8,349 nucleotides of DNA. Source: an uncultured Eubacteriales bacterium. Lineage in GTDB: Bacteria; Bacillota; Clostridia; Oscillospirales; CAG-272. The stretch lies in contig URDX01000049.1 of assembly GCA_900546695.1 (NCBI GenBank), positions 1 to 8,349 of the forward strand, read 5' to 3'. The notes under the pieces are model-generated. The model was not told the origin of the DNA. It searched no databases and saw only the letters and a list, made by a program, of their open reading frames with translations. Of this stretch, positions 1 through 7,200 are shown piece after piece. Each line of letters opens with the position of its first letter. The first letter of the stretch is position 1. The translations under genes were made by a program, and so were the position numbers.

Positions 1-55
1 TTTCTTTTCCTTAGCTTTTCTTTGCGCCTGTATGGTCAAAGAAAAGCGGCTAAGG
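1..55. repeat. Imperfect hairpin repeat, copy 1
   Basis: The arm CCTTAGC (9-15) pairs with GCTAAGG (49-55), and TTTTCTTTG (16-24) pairs with CAAAGAAAA (37-45). The 12-base loop lies at 25-36, with a 3-base bulge (46-48) on the right side. This gives 16 base pairs in total. Bases 1-48 are closely similar to 90-134, so this is one of two tandemly placed copies. It may extend left of the window. No coding potential is visible. It resembles a short palindromic intergenic repeat, possibly the end of a decayed mobile element, but the family cannot be named from this sequence alone. Confidence 0.6.
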
Positions 56-89
56 GGCTGATTCACCCGAATTCGTAGTGATGACAGCG

Positions 90-146
90 TTTCTTTTTCT
101 TAGCTTTGGTGCCGTGTATGGTCAAGAAAAAGCGACGAACCAAGCT
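90..146. repeat. Imperfect hairpin repeat, copy 2
   Basis: Bases 90-134 repeat 1-48 with a few substitutions and small indels. The shared blocks are TTTCTTTT, CTTAGCTTT, GTATGGTCAA and the closing AAAGCG. CTTTTTCTT (93-101) can pair with AAGAAAAAG (124-132). A second partial pairing is possible between 103-110 and 139-146. The loop sequence around GTATGGTC is conserved between copies, which argues that the copies share descent rather than being chance T-rich hairpins. Confidence 0.6.
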
Positions 147-164
147 TGATTAAGGATTTCTTAG

Positions 165-234
165 CTCCCAACAGCCCCTCCGCTTCGCTGCGCTCAGCAC
201 CTCCCCTTACACAGGGGAGGCTTTCGCGCAGCCG
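165..234. repeat. GC-rich palindromic intergenic repeat
   Basis: CCTCCCCT (200-207) and AGGGGAGG (213-220) form a perfect 8-base-pair stem with a 5-base loop. The left flank carries CCCCTCCGC and the right flank CTTTCGCGCAGCC. From memory, palindromes of this form are scattered through intergenic regions of gut Clostridia genomes and often produce spurious short predicted proteins. That recollection is not verified here. The stem is not followed by a T run, so it is not a canonical terminator. Confidence 0.5.
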
Positions 235-236
235 AG

Positions 237-266
237 TTGACATTATCGACTTGATTTTCCTTGAAT
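237..266 (+). promoter_or_regulatory. Possible promoter for the ABC transporter genes
   Basis: A perfect TTGACA lies at 237-242. The best -10 at acceptable spacing is TTGAAT (261-266, 18-base spacer), matching TATAAT at four of six positions. An alternative -10, TATACT (310-315), is a better hexamer but has no good -35 upstream and would place the transcript start inside the nested palindrome. If the first site is used, the leader is about 120 bases and includes that palindrome. Confidence 0.3.
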
Positions 267-315
267 TTCAGCCCATCGGGCAAAGCCCTATCGGACTGAG
301 CCCGTTCTTTATACT

Positions 316-359
316 CAGATGCGCAGCGGCGTTAATGTCCGCTGCTTAACTCGCATCTG
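316..359 (+). promoter_or_regulatory. Nested inverted repeat upstream of the transporter
   Basis: The outer arms CAGATGCG (316-323) and CGCATCTG (352-359) are perfectly complementary over 8 bases. The inner arms CAGCGG (324-329) and CCGCTG (339-344) are perfectly complementary over 6 bases around a 9-base loop. A 7-base bulge (345-351) sits on the 3' side. The element ends 33 bases before the start codon at 393. It could be an RNA leader structure or a DNA operator. No T-box, riboswitch or terminator signature is visible, so its role is unassigned. Confidence 0.4.
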
Positions 360-392
360 CAGAAATCATACAGCAGACACATAGGAGACAAA

Positions 393-1082
393 ATGGAAGC
401 ATGGATAAACAAATTATATGAGACCTTTATCGAGACGGAGTACTACAAGCTTCTGCTCGAGGGTCTGGGGAACACGCTGATAATAACCGCGGGAGCGCTT
501 GTTATCGGCGTTGTTATCGGCATGCTGATAGCGCTGATAAAATTCTTCGCAGAGGATGTTCCGTCGCTGCGACCGCTGTCGTTCATATGCGACCTGTACG
601 TGACCGTAATCCGCGGTGTACCGGTCGTTGTTCTGCTGCTGATATTCTACTATATTATAATGGTCAGCGCGGAGGGAACGGCGGTCGGCATAATCACCTT
701 CGGAATAAACTCGGGTGCGTACATGGCTGAGCTCATCCGCGGCGGCATCGGCGCGGTAGACCGCGGGCAGATGGAAGCGGGGCGCAGTCTCGGAATGTCG
801 CGGCTGCAGGCGATGCGCAAGGTCGTTTTCCCGCAGGCTGTGAAGAACATTCTCCCCGCGATAGGCAACGAGTTCATCTCGCTGCTCAAGGAGACCTCGG
901 TTGCCGGCTACGTTGCGGTCGTTGACATCACCCGCGCGGGCAATCTTATCCGCAACAATACATACGACGCGGTGAATCCGCTGCTGATAGTCGCCATCGT
1001 TTACCTGACCATGGTAGTGGTGCTGTCGCAGCTGATGCGTCGGCTCGAAAGGAGGCTCGGCAGGAGTGATAAGCGTTCTTGA
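393..1082 (+). CDS. Polar amino acid ABC transporter permease
   Basis: This is an inner-membrane permease of the HisM/GlnP family (229 residues, normal for the family), forming the channel through which an amino acid crosses the membrane. Hydrophobic segments lie near residues 22-50, 62-90, 95-110 and 185-212. The cytoplasmic EAA loop, which contacts the ATPase, is visible as EAGRSLGMSRLQAMRKV followed by FPQA. NSGAYMAELIRGG just before it is also characteristic of the family. The start ATG at 393 is supported by an AGGAGA ribosome binding site (383-388). The 3' end overlaps the ATPase gene by 17 bases, implying co-translation. No substrate-binding protein gene is visible upstream in 1-392, so it must lie outside the window or elsewhere. 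The substrate (for example glutamine, cystine, arginine or another polar amino acid) cannot be decided from this protein. Confidence 0.93.
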   Translation: MEAWINKLYETFIETEYYKLLLEGLGNTLIITAGALVIGVVIGMLIALIKFFAEDVPSLRPLSFICDLYVTVIRGVPVVVLLLIFYYIIMVSAEGTAVGIITFGINSGAYMAELIRGGIGAVDRGQMEAGRSLGMSRLQAMRKVVFPQAVKNILPAIGNEFISLLKETSVAGYVAVVDITRAGNLIRNNTYDAVNPLLIVAIVYLTMVVVLSQLMRRLERRLGRSDKRS

Positions 1083-1788
1083 TCTGCACAAAAAATTCGG
1101 CGACACCGAGGTGCTTTCGGGCATTTCGGTCGAGATAAACAAGGGTGACGTCGTCTGCGTCATCGGTCCGTCGGGCTCGGGAAAGTCGACCTTTCTCCGC
1201 TGTCTCAACGTGCTTGAAAAGCCGAGCTCGGGCAAGATAATCTTCGAGGGCAACGACCTCACCGACAAGAAGGTCAATCTCAATCTCCACCGTCAGAAGA
1301 TGGGCATGGTCTTTCAGCACTTCAATCTTTTCCCGCACATGACCATCCTCGACAACATGACCGTCGCGCCGATGATGCTGCGGCACGTTCCGCGCGAGGA
1401 GGCAGAGCGCAAGGGCATGGAGATGCTCGGGCGCGTCGGGCTTGCCGACCGTGCCGCATCATATCCGAGTCAGCTTTCGGGCGGTCAGAAGCAGCGTGTG
1501 GCGATAGTGCGCGCTCTGTGCATGGAGCCGGACGTTATGCTGTTTGACGAGCCGACCTCGGCGCTCGACCCCGAGATGGTCGGCGAGGTGCTGGACGTTA
1601 TCAAGGAGCTCGCTGCGGAGGGCATGACGATGGTCATCGTAACGCACGAGATGGGCTTTGCGCGCGAGGTGTCGAACCGCGTGCTCTTCCTCGACGGCGG
1701 CGTTATCGCAGAGGAGGGCACTCCGGAGCAGATTTTCGAGCATCCGCAGTGCGAGAGGCTGAAGAGCTTCCTGTCAAAGGTGCTGTAA
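1066..1788 (+). CDS. Polar amino acid ABC transporter ATP-binding protein
   Basis: This is the cytoplasmic ATPase subunit (240 residues) of the GlnQ/HisP type that powers the permease encoded just upstream. Visible motifs in order are Walker A GPSGSGKST (34-42), the Q-loop glutamine in MVFQHFNLFP (Q84), the ABC signature LSGGQKQR (137-144), Walker B VMLFDEP with D161 and E162, and the H-loop histidine in VTHEMGFA (H194). All catalytic positions are intact. The start is GTG at 1066, inside the permease gene. It is supported by AAAGGAGG at 1048-1055, ten bases upstream, and by the family N terminus (ISVLDLHKKFG). The short overlap suggests translational coupling and matched stoichiometry. No terminator is evident after the stop. 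Confidence 0.95.
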   Translation: MISVLDLHKKFGDTEVLSGISVEINKGDVVCVIGPSGSGKSTFLRCLNVLEKPSSGKIIFEGNDLTDKKVNLNLHRQKMGMVFQHFNLFPHMTILDNMTVAPMMLRHVPREEAERKGMEMLGRVGLADRAASYPSQLSGGQKQRVAIVRALCMEPDVMLFDEPTSALDPEMVGEVLDVIKELAAEGMTMVIVTHEMGFAREVSNRVLFLDGGVIAEEGTPEQIFEHPQCERLKSFLSKVL

Positions 1789-2026
1789 GGCGGATCACCG
1801 CGCGGCAGATGCTGCAGCGGAAGCCGACCCGTGCGCGGTCTGTGCAGCCTGTCGGATCGCTGCCCGTGCGCTATTGCCGCTCTGCGGCTGTGCGTGCGCG
1901 GATGTGTGTGGCTGCGTACATGCTGCGGCGCGCTTGCTTTTGCGTATCTGCGGCGAGGGGGATCCCGAATATGCATATATATGGCGGCGGCGCGGATGCC
2001 GTCTGCCGTGAAAGGATATTTATTTT
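1789..2026 (+). promoter_or_regulatory. Intergenic region with AT island and possible OTC promoter
   Basis: These 238 bases are strongly GC-rich and contain no convincing gene. The forward open frames through it are Arg/Cys-rich and have no recognisable family. An abrupt AT-rich island at 1967-1982 includes the 10-base palindrome ATATGCATAT (1969-1978) and TATATA (1976-1981), which could serve as a -10 box, but no good -35 sits at the right distance. An arginine repressor (ArgR/AhrC) site would be plausible in front of this gene, yet the island matches the usual ARG box poorly. A small hairpin (1876-1888, 5 base pairs) lacks a T tract. Confidence 0.3.
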
Positions 2027-3022
2027 ATGACGCTGAAAAACAGAGATTTTTTAAAGCTGCTCGACTACACCCCCGAGGAGATAAGCTGTCTGCTCGACCT
2101 CTCCGCCGAGCTCAAGGCGAAGAAGAAGGCGGGCATACCGCACCGTCTCTGCGAAGGAAAGAACGTTGCGCTGATATTCGAAAAGACGAGCACGCGGACG
2201 CGCTGCAGCTTTGAGGTTGCCGCACGTGATCTTGGCATGGGGACTACATATCTCGACCCCAAGGGCTCGCAGATAGGGCGTAAGGAGTCGATAGCCGACA
2301 CCGCGCGCGTGCTCTCGGGCATATTCGACGGCATCGAGTACCGCGGCTACGGTCAGTCGATAGTCGAGGAGCTTGCGAGCTATGCGAGCGTTCCGGTATG
2401 GAACGGTCTGACCGACGAATTTCACCCAACCCAGATACTTGCCGATTTTCTCACCCTCCGCGAGCGCTTCGGCAGTCTTGAGGGCGTAAACTTCGTATAC
2501 ATGGGCGATGCGCGCTTCAACATGGGCAACTCGCTCATGGTCGGATGCGCAAAGATGGGCATGAGCTTTACCGCCTGCGCGCCCGAAAAGTACTTCCCCG
2601 ACCCCGCGCTCGTCGCGATATGCCGCGAGATAGCGGAGCAGACCGGCGGCTCTATCCGCCTGACCGAGGATGTTCCGTCCGCCGCATCGGGTGCGGACGT
2701 TATCTACACCGACATATGGGTCTCGATGGGCGAGCCAGCCGAGGTATGGGAGGAGCGGCTTGCCGACCTCTCGCCCTATCAGGTGAACAGTGAGGTAATG
2801 GCGCTCGCCTCCGACCGCGCCGTATTCATGCACTGCCTGCCGTCCTATCACAACCGAGATACCGAGATAGGCAGGGAGATGTGCGAGCGTTTCGGACGCG
2901 ACAGCATGGAGGTGACCGACGAGGTATTCGAGTCGGAGCGTTCGGTCGTATTTGCCGAGGCGGAGAACCGCATGCATACCATAAAGGCGGTAATGGCGGC
3001 TACGCTCAGCGGAGCAGAATAA
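2027..3022 (+). CDS. argF: Ornithine carbamoyltransferase
   Basis: This cytoplasmic enzyme (331 residues, normal length) transfers the carbamoyl group of carbamoyl phosphate to ornithine, giving citrulline in arginine biosynthesis. The carbamoyl phosphate-binding motif STRTRCSFE starts at residue 55 and is followed by SQIGRKES. HPTQ lies at 133-136. The ornithine-binding DIWVSMGE lies around 229-236, with S233-M234-G235. The catalytic cysteine motif HCLPSYH starts at H269 (Cys270). These distinguish it from aspartate carbamoyltransferase. The sequence style is closest to E. coli ArgI/ArgF and to catabolic ArcB. Placement directly before carA and carB favours the anabolic role, since the neighbours make its substrate, but a catabolic function cannot be excluded from motifs alone. 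ATG at 2027 is supported by AAAGGA at 2011-2016, ten bases upstream. Confidence 0.95.
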   Translation: MTLKNRDFLKLLDYTPEEISCLLDLSAELKAKKKAGIPHRLCEGKNVALIFEKTSTRTRCSFEVAARDLGMGTTYLDPKGSQIGRKESIADTARVLSGIFDGIEYRGYGQSIVEELASYASVPVWNGLTDEFHPTQILADFLTLRERFGSLEGVNFVYMGDARFNMGNSLMVGCAKMGMSFTACAPEKYFPDPALVAICREIAEQTGGSIRLTEDVPSAASGADVIYTDIWVSMGEPAEVWEERLADLSPYQVNSEVMALASDRAVFMHCLPSYHNRDTEIGREMCERFGRDSMEVTDEVFESERSVVFAEAENRMHTIKAVMAATLSGAE

Positions 3023-3142
3023 TATTTACGTCCCGCACGCCGTAGGTCATGCGCAGGACGCGGATGCCCGACTGCGGCGGTATGCTGCGGAGGTTTTTTC
3101 GCGCTTTGCCGCCGCGATACGTGCGGGCGCTTATAATATGGA
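3023..3142 (+). promoter_or_regulatory. Possible carA promoter region with TATAAT box
   Basis: A consensus -10 hexamer TATAAT lies at 3132-3137 in otherwise GC-rich DNA. The nearest -35-like hexamer is TTGCCG (3106-3111), with an unusually long 20-base spacer, so the -35 assignment is weak. Transcription would begin near 3144, giving a leader of about 53 bases before carA. A run of six T (3094-3099) has no convincing hairpin in front of it, so a terminator between OTC and carA is not supported. Read-through from the OTC gene remains possible. Confidence 0.4.
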
Positions 3143-3163
3143 GCCGCAGGCCCGCGCTGCGGC
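3143..3163 (+). promoter_or_regulatory. 5' UTR hairpin before carA
   Basis: GCCGCAG (3143-3149) and CTGCGGC (3157-3163) form a perfect 7-base-pair GC-rich stem with a 7-base loop. It begins six bases after the TATAAT box, so it would sit at the very 5' end of a carA transcript. It is not followed by a T run, so it is not an intrinsic terminator. It could stabilise the mRNA or be regulatory. No PyrR anti-antiterminator signature is visible. Confidence 0.35.
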
Positions 3164-3196
3164 GAAAATGCGGACATATACACTGTCGGAGGAGCT

Positions 3197-4270
3197 ATGG
3201 ACAAGGAAATCAAAAAGAGATATTTAGTGCTCGGAAACGGTGAGGTATTCGAGGGACATGCGTTCGGTGCGGACTGCGACACCGTCGGCGAGCTGGTATT
3301 CACTACGGGAATGTGCGGCTACATCGAGACGCTGACCGACCCGAGCTATTACGGGCAGATAGTGCTGCAGACCTTCCCGATGATAGGAAACTACGGCATG
3401 ATCCCCGCGGACGAGGAGGGCGAGCCCGCGCTGCGCGGCTATGTTGTGCGCGAGTGGTGCGAGCAGCCGTCGAACTTCCGCTGCGAGGGAACGGTGGACG
3501 AATTTCTCCGCCGCCACGGCATTCCCGGCATCTGCGGCATCGACACCCGCCGCGTGACCGAGATAATACGCGAGTCGGGCGTTATGAACGCTGCGATATG
3601 CTCCGCCCCGCCCGCATCGAATGCCGACATTCTCGGCTACACGATAAAGGATGCGGTCGCCGCCGTCAGCTGCCGCGAGCCGCACACCCTGCCCGCGGAG
3701 GGCGGCGAAAAATACCGTGTCGCGCTCATCGACTACGGCGCAAAGCGTAACATCGCCCGCGAGCTCTGCCGCCGCGGCTGCACCGTTACCGTCTACCCGC
3801 ACACGGTCGGCGCGGAGGAAATTCTCGGCGGGGGCTATGACGGGGTCATGCTCTCGAACGGTCCGGGCGACCCGAGCGAGAACACCCGCGAGATCGCGGT
3901 GATAGGCGAGCTGTTCGGGCGGCTGCCGATATTCGGCATCTGTCTCGGGCACCAGCTGCTCGCGCTCTCGCAGGGCGGACAGACGGTCAAGCTTAAATAC
4001 GGCCATCGCGGAGGCAATCAGCCCGCGCGCGAGGTCGGGGGCTGCCGCACGTATATCACGAGCCAGAATCACGGCTATGCCGTCGTCTCGGACACCGTCC
4101 GCGGCGGGCGCGAGAGCTACGTCAACGCAAACGACGGCAGTTGCGAGGGTATGGACTACCCACAGGCGCGCGCCTTTTCGGTACAGTTCCACCCCGAGGC
4201 ATGCTCGGGACCGCGTGATGCGGGCTTTCTGTTCGACCGTTTTATTTCGATGATGGAGGATGATAGATAA
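3197..4270 (+). CDS. carA: Carbamoyl phosphate synthase small subunit (glutaminase)
   Basis: This glutamine amidotransferase subunit (357 residues, normal length) hydrolyses glutamine and channels ammonia to CarB for carbamoyl phosphate synthesis. The N-terminal CarA domain spans roughly residues 8-150 and includes ETLTDPSYYGQI and GIDTRR. The class I glutaminase domain begins near 173 (VALIDYGAKRNI). NGPGDP precedes the nucleophile elbow GICLGHQ, which holds the catalytic Cys249. The remaining triad residues are H332 and E334 in FHPEA. All are intact. The start ATG at 3197 has GGAGGAG at 3188-3194, slightly close but strong. The stop codon overlaps the carB start by one base (TAATG), a typical coupling arrangement that matches the fixed stoichiometry of the complex. 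Confidence 0.97.
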   Translation: MDKEIKKRYLVLGNGEVFEGHAFGADCDTVGELVFTTGMCGYIETLTDPSYYGQIVLQTFPMIGNYGMIPADEEGEPALRGYVVREWCEQPSNFRCEGTVDEFLRRHGIPGICGIDTRRVTEIIRESGVMNAAICSAPPASNADILGYTIKDAVAAVSCREPHTLPAEGGEKYRVALIDYGAKRNIARELCRRGCTVTVYPHTVGAEEILGGGYDGVMLSNGPGDPSENTREIAVIGELFGRLPIFGICLGHQLLALSQGGQTVKLKYGHRGGNQPAREVGGCRTYITSQNHGYAVVSDTVRGGRESYVNANDGSCEGMDYPQARAFSVQFHPEACSGPRDAGFLFDRFISMMEDDR

Positions 4271-7200
4271 TGCCGCTCGACAGCTCAATTAAAAAGGTAC
4301 TTATGATAGGCTCCGGACCCATCGTTATCGGTCAGGCGGCGGAATTCGACTATGCGGGCGCTCAGGCGTGCCGCGTGCTCAAGGAGGCGGGTGTAGACGT
4401 GGTTCTCGTCAACTCGAACCCCGCTACCATCATGACCGACCGCGCACTCGCCGATGAGATATATCTCGAGCCGCTGACCGTTGAGACGGTCAAGAGAATA
4501 ATAAAGAAGGAGCGCCCCGACAGCCTGCTCGCGGGTCTCGGCGGACAGACGGGGCTGACGCTCGCGAGCGAGCTGTACAAGGAGGGCTTTCTCGAGCGCT
4601 ACGGCGTGCGCCTGATAGGCACGAACGCCGAGGCTATCGACAAGGCTGAGGACAGGCAGCTCTTTAAGCTGACCATGGAGCAGATAGGCGAGCCGACCGT
4701 TCCCTCCGATATCGCCTGCACCCTTGAGGATGCGCTCGCCGTCGCAGACCGCATCGGCTACCCCGTCATTATCCGTCCCGCTTTCACGCTCGGCGGCGCG
4801 GGCGGCGGAGTCGCACACAGCCGCGAGGAGATGACCGTCGCCGCACAGACGGGTCTCGATGCCTCGCCGATATCGCAGATACTCGTCGAGCGCTATATCT
4901 ACGGCTGGAAGGAGATAGAGTTCGAGACCATGCGCGACGCAGCAGGCAACGCCATCGCGGTGTGCAGCATGGAGAATTTCGACCCCGTCGGCATCCACAC
5001 GGGCGACAGCATCGTTGTCGCTCCCGCGCTCACGCTGTCCGACAAGGAGTATCAGATGCTCCGTTCCGCGTCGCTGCGCATCATCTCCGCGCTCGGCATC
5101 GTCGGCGGCTGCAACTGCCAGTTTGCGCTGAATCCAGATAGCTTTGAGTACTCGGTGATCGAGGTCAATCCGAGAGTTTCGCGCTCCTCCGCGCTCGCAT
5201 CAAAGGCGACGGGCTACCCCATCGCAAAGATCACCGCAAAGATCGCGCTCGGCTACAACCTCGACGAGATAAAGAACGATATTACGGGCAAGACCTGCGC
5301 ATGCTTCGAGCCCGCGCTCGACTATGTTGCGGTAAAGCTGCCGAAATGGCCCTTTGACAAGTTTCAGGGCTCCTCCCGCCGCCTCGGCACTCAGATGAAG
5401 GCGACGGGCGAGGTCATGAGTATAGCAAGCTCCTTCGAGGCTGCGCTGATGAAGGCGGTACGCGGTGCCGAGATTTCGCTCGACACCCTGCGCGCCGCGC
5501 CCGTCTCCGACCGCCCGATAGAGGAGCGGCTTTCCGAGGCGGATGACCGCCGTCTGTTCGCCGTGTTTGAGGCGCTGCTCTCGGGCATGAGCATCGACGA
5601 GATACACCGCCTGACCCGCATCGACCGTTTCTTCCTCTGCAAGCTGCAGAACCTCGCCGACTACGAGCGCCGCATCGAGCACGGGCTGACCGACGAGCTT
5701 TACCGCGAGGGCAAGCGTCTCGGCTACACCGACAAGGCTATCTCCCGCCTCTCGGGCGCGACCGAGCTGCCCGAGTTCAGCTATTCGTATAAGATGGTCG
5801 ACACCTGCGGCGCGGAGTTCGACGCGCAGACACCGTATTTCTATTCAAGCGCCGACGGCGACTGCGAAGCTCGCCGCCACCCGCGTTCGGGCAGGGACGT
5901 TATCATGGTTCTCGGCTCGGGACCGATACGCATCGGTCAGGGTATCGAGTTCGACTATTCGTCGGTGCACTGCGTATGGACGCTCAAGGAGCGCGGCTAC
6001 GATGTCGTCATAGTCAACAACAACCCCGAGACCGTCTCCACCGACTATGACACCGCCGACCGACTCTACTTTGAGCCGCTCTGCGAGGAGGATGTCATGA
6101 GCATCATCCGCGTAGAGAAGCCGATAGGCGTCGTCGTTGCGTTCGGCGGACAGACCGCCATCAGGCTCACAGGCTTCCTTGACCGTCAGGGCATCCGCAT
6201 TCTCGGCACCTCCGCCGAGGGTATTGACACCGCAGAGGACCGCGAGCGGTTCGACGAGCTGCTCGGCAGGGTGGGCATCCCGCGCCCGAGCGGCAGGGGC
6301 GTAAACGGAGTCGAGGAGGCGGTCGCAGCCGCCGAAAGCCTCGGATACCCCGTCCTGCTCCGCCCGTCCTATGTTATCGGCGGTCAAAATATGAAGATAG
6401 TCCACAGCGAGGCAGAGGTCCGCACCTACATGGAGCTCATCCTCTCGGAAGGCATCGAGAACCCCGTGCTCGTCGATAAATATATGATGGGTACCGAGCT
6501 CGAGGTCGACGTTATCTCCGACGGCACCGACATCCTCATCCCCGGAATCATGGAGCATATCGAGCGCGCGGGCGTTCACAGCGGCGACTCCATCGCCGTC
6601 TACCCGCCGTATAACCTCAGCGACAAGATGACCGAGCGCATCATCGAGTGCTCGAAAAAGCTTGCGCTCTCGCTCGGTACGCAGGGGCTTGTCAACATTC
6701 AGTACCTTATCTGGCGCGGCGAGCTGTACGTCATTGAGGTCAATCCGAGAGCATCGCGCACCGTGCCGTATATATCGAAGGTGGCGGGCGTCCCGATGGT
6801 CGATGTCGCGTCCCGCGTCATGCTCGGCGAGCGCCTTGCGGATATGCCGTACGGAACGGGTCTGTACCGCGTGCCCCCGTACACTGCCGTTAAGGTTCCC
6901 GTGTTCTCGTTTGAAAAGCTCACCGACGTTAACTCCTATCTCGGACCGGAGATGAAGTCCACGGGTGAGGTGCTCGGCATCGGAAAGAACCTCGGCGAGG
7001 CGCTTTTCAAGGGGCTGACCTCGGCGGGCATGATAGTCGGCAGACGCGAGGGCGAGAGGGGCGTGTTCCTCTCGGTCGACTCGCGCGACAGCGCCGACCT
7101 CATCTCGCTCGCTAAAAAGTTCGACGACCTCGGCTACCGCATCTACGCCACCCCCGACACCGCGCGCATGATAACCGATTCGCTCGGCGTTCCCACCGAG

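Noticed and set aside
146..349. 67-codon + strand open frame in the upstream repeat region
   Set aside because: It is built from the palindromic repeat and promoter DNA, has no convincing ribosome binding site, and its peptide (rich in Ser, Pro, Leu, Arg) is typical of translated intergenic repeats.
1967..1984. ArgR/AhrC operator before the OTC gene
   Set aside because: The AT-rich island has an ATATGCATAT palindrome, but it lacks the expected spacing and half-site sequence of the usual ARG box, so it was left as an unspecified AT island.
1749..2214. Overlapping + strand frames of 93 and 127 codons in and beyond the gap before the OTC gene
   Set aside because: They are Arg/Cys/Ala-rich, overlap the ends of two real genes in other frames, and have no ribosome binding site or recognisable motif.
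2051..2977. 308-codon - strand frame opposite the OTC gene, and similar long antisense frames at 414-1283 and 3224-4288
   Set aside because: All lie in the same codon register opposite well-supported genes and show no recognisable domains. They are products of codon bias.
3075..3099. Intrinsic terminator between the OTC gene and carA (six T after GC-rich DNA)
   Set aside because: No stable inverted repeat is found immediately before the T run; the GC-rich bases upstream do not pair with each other well.
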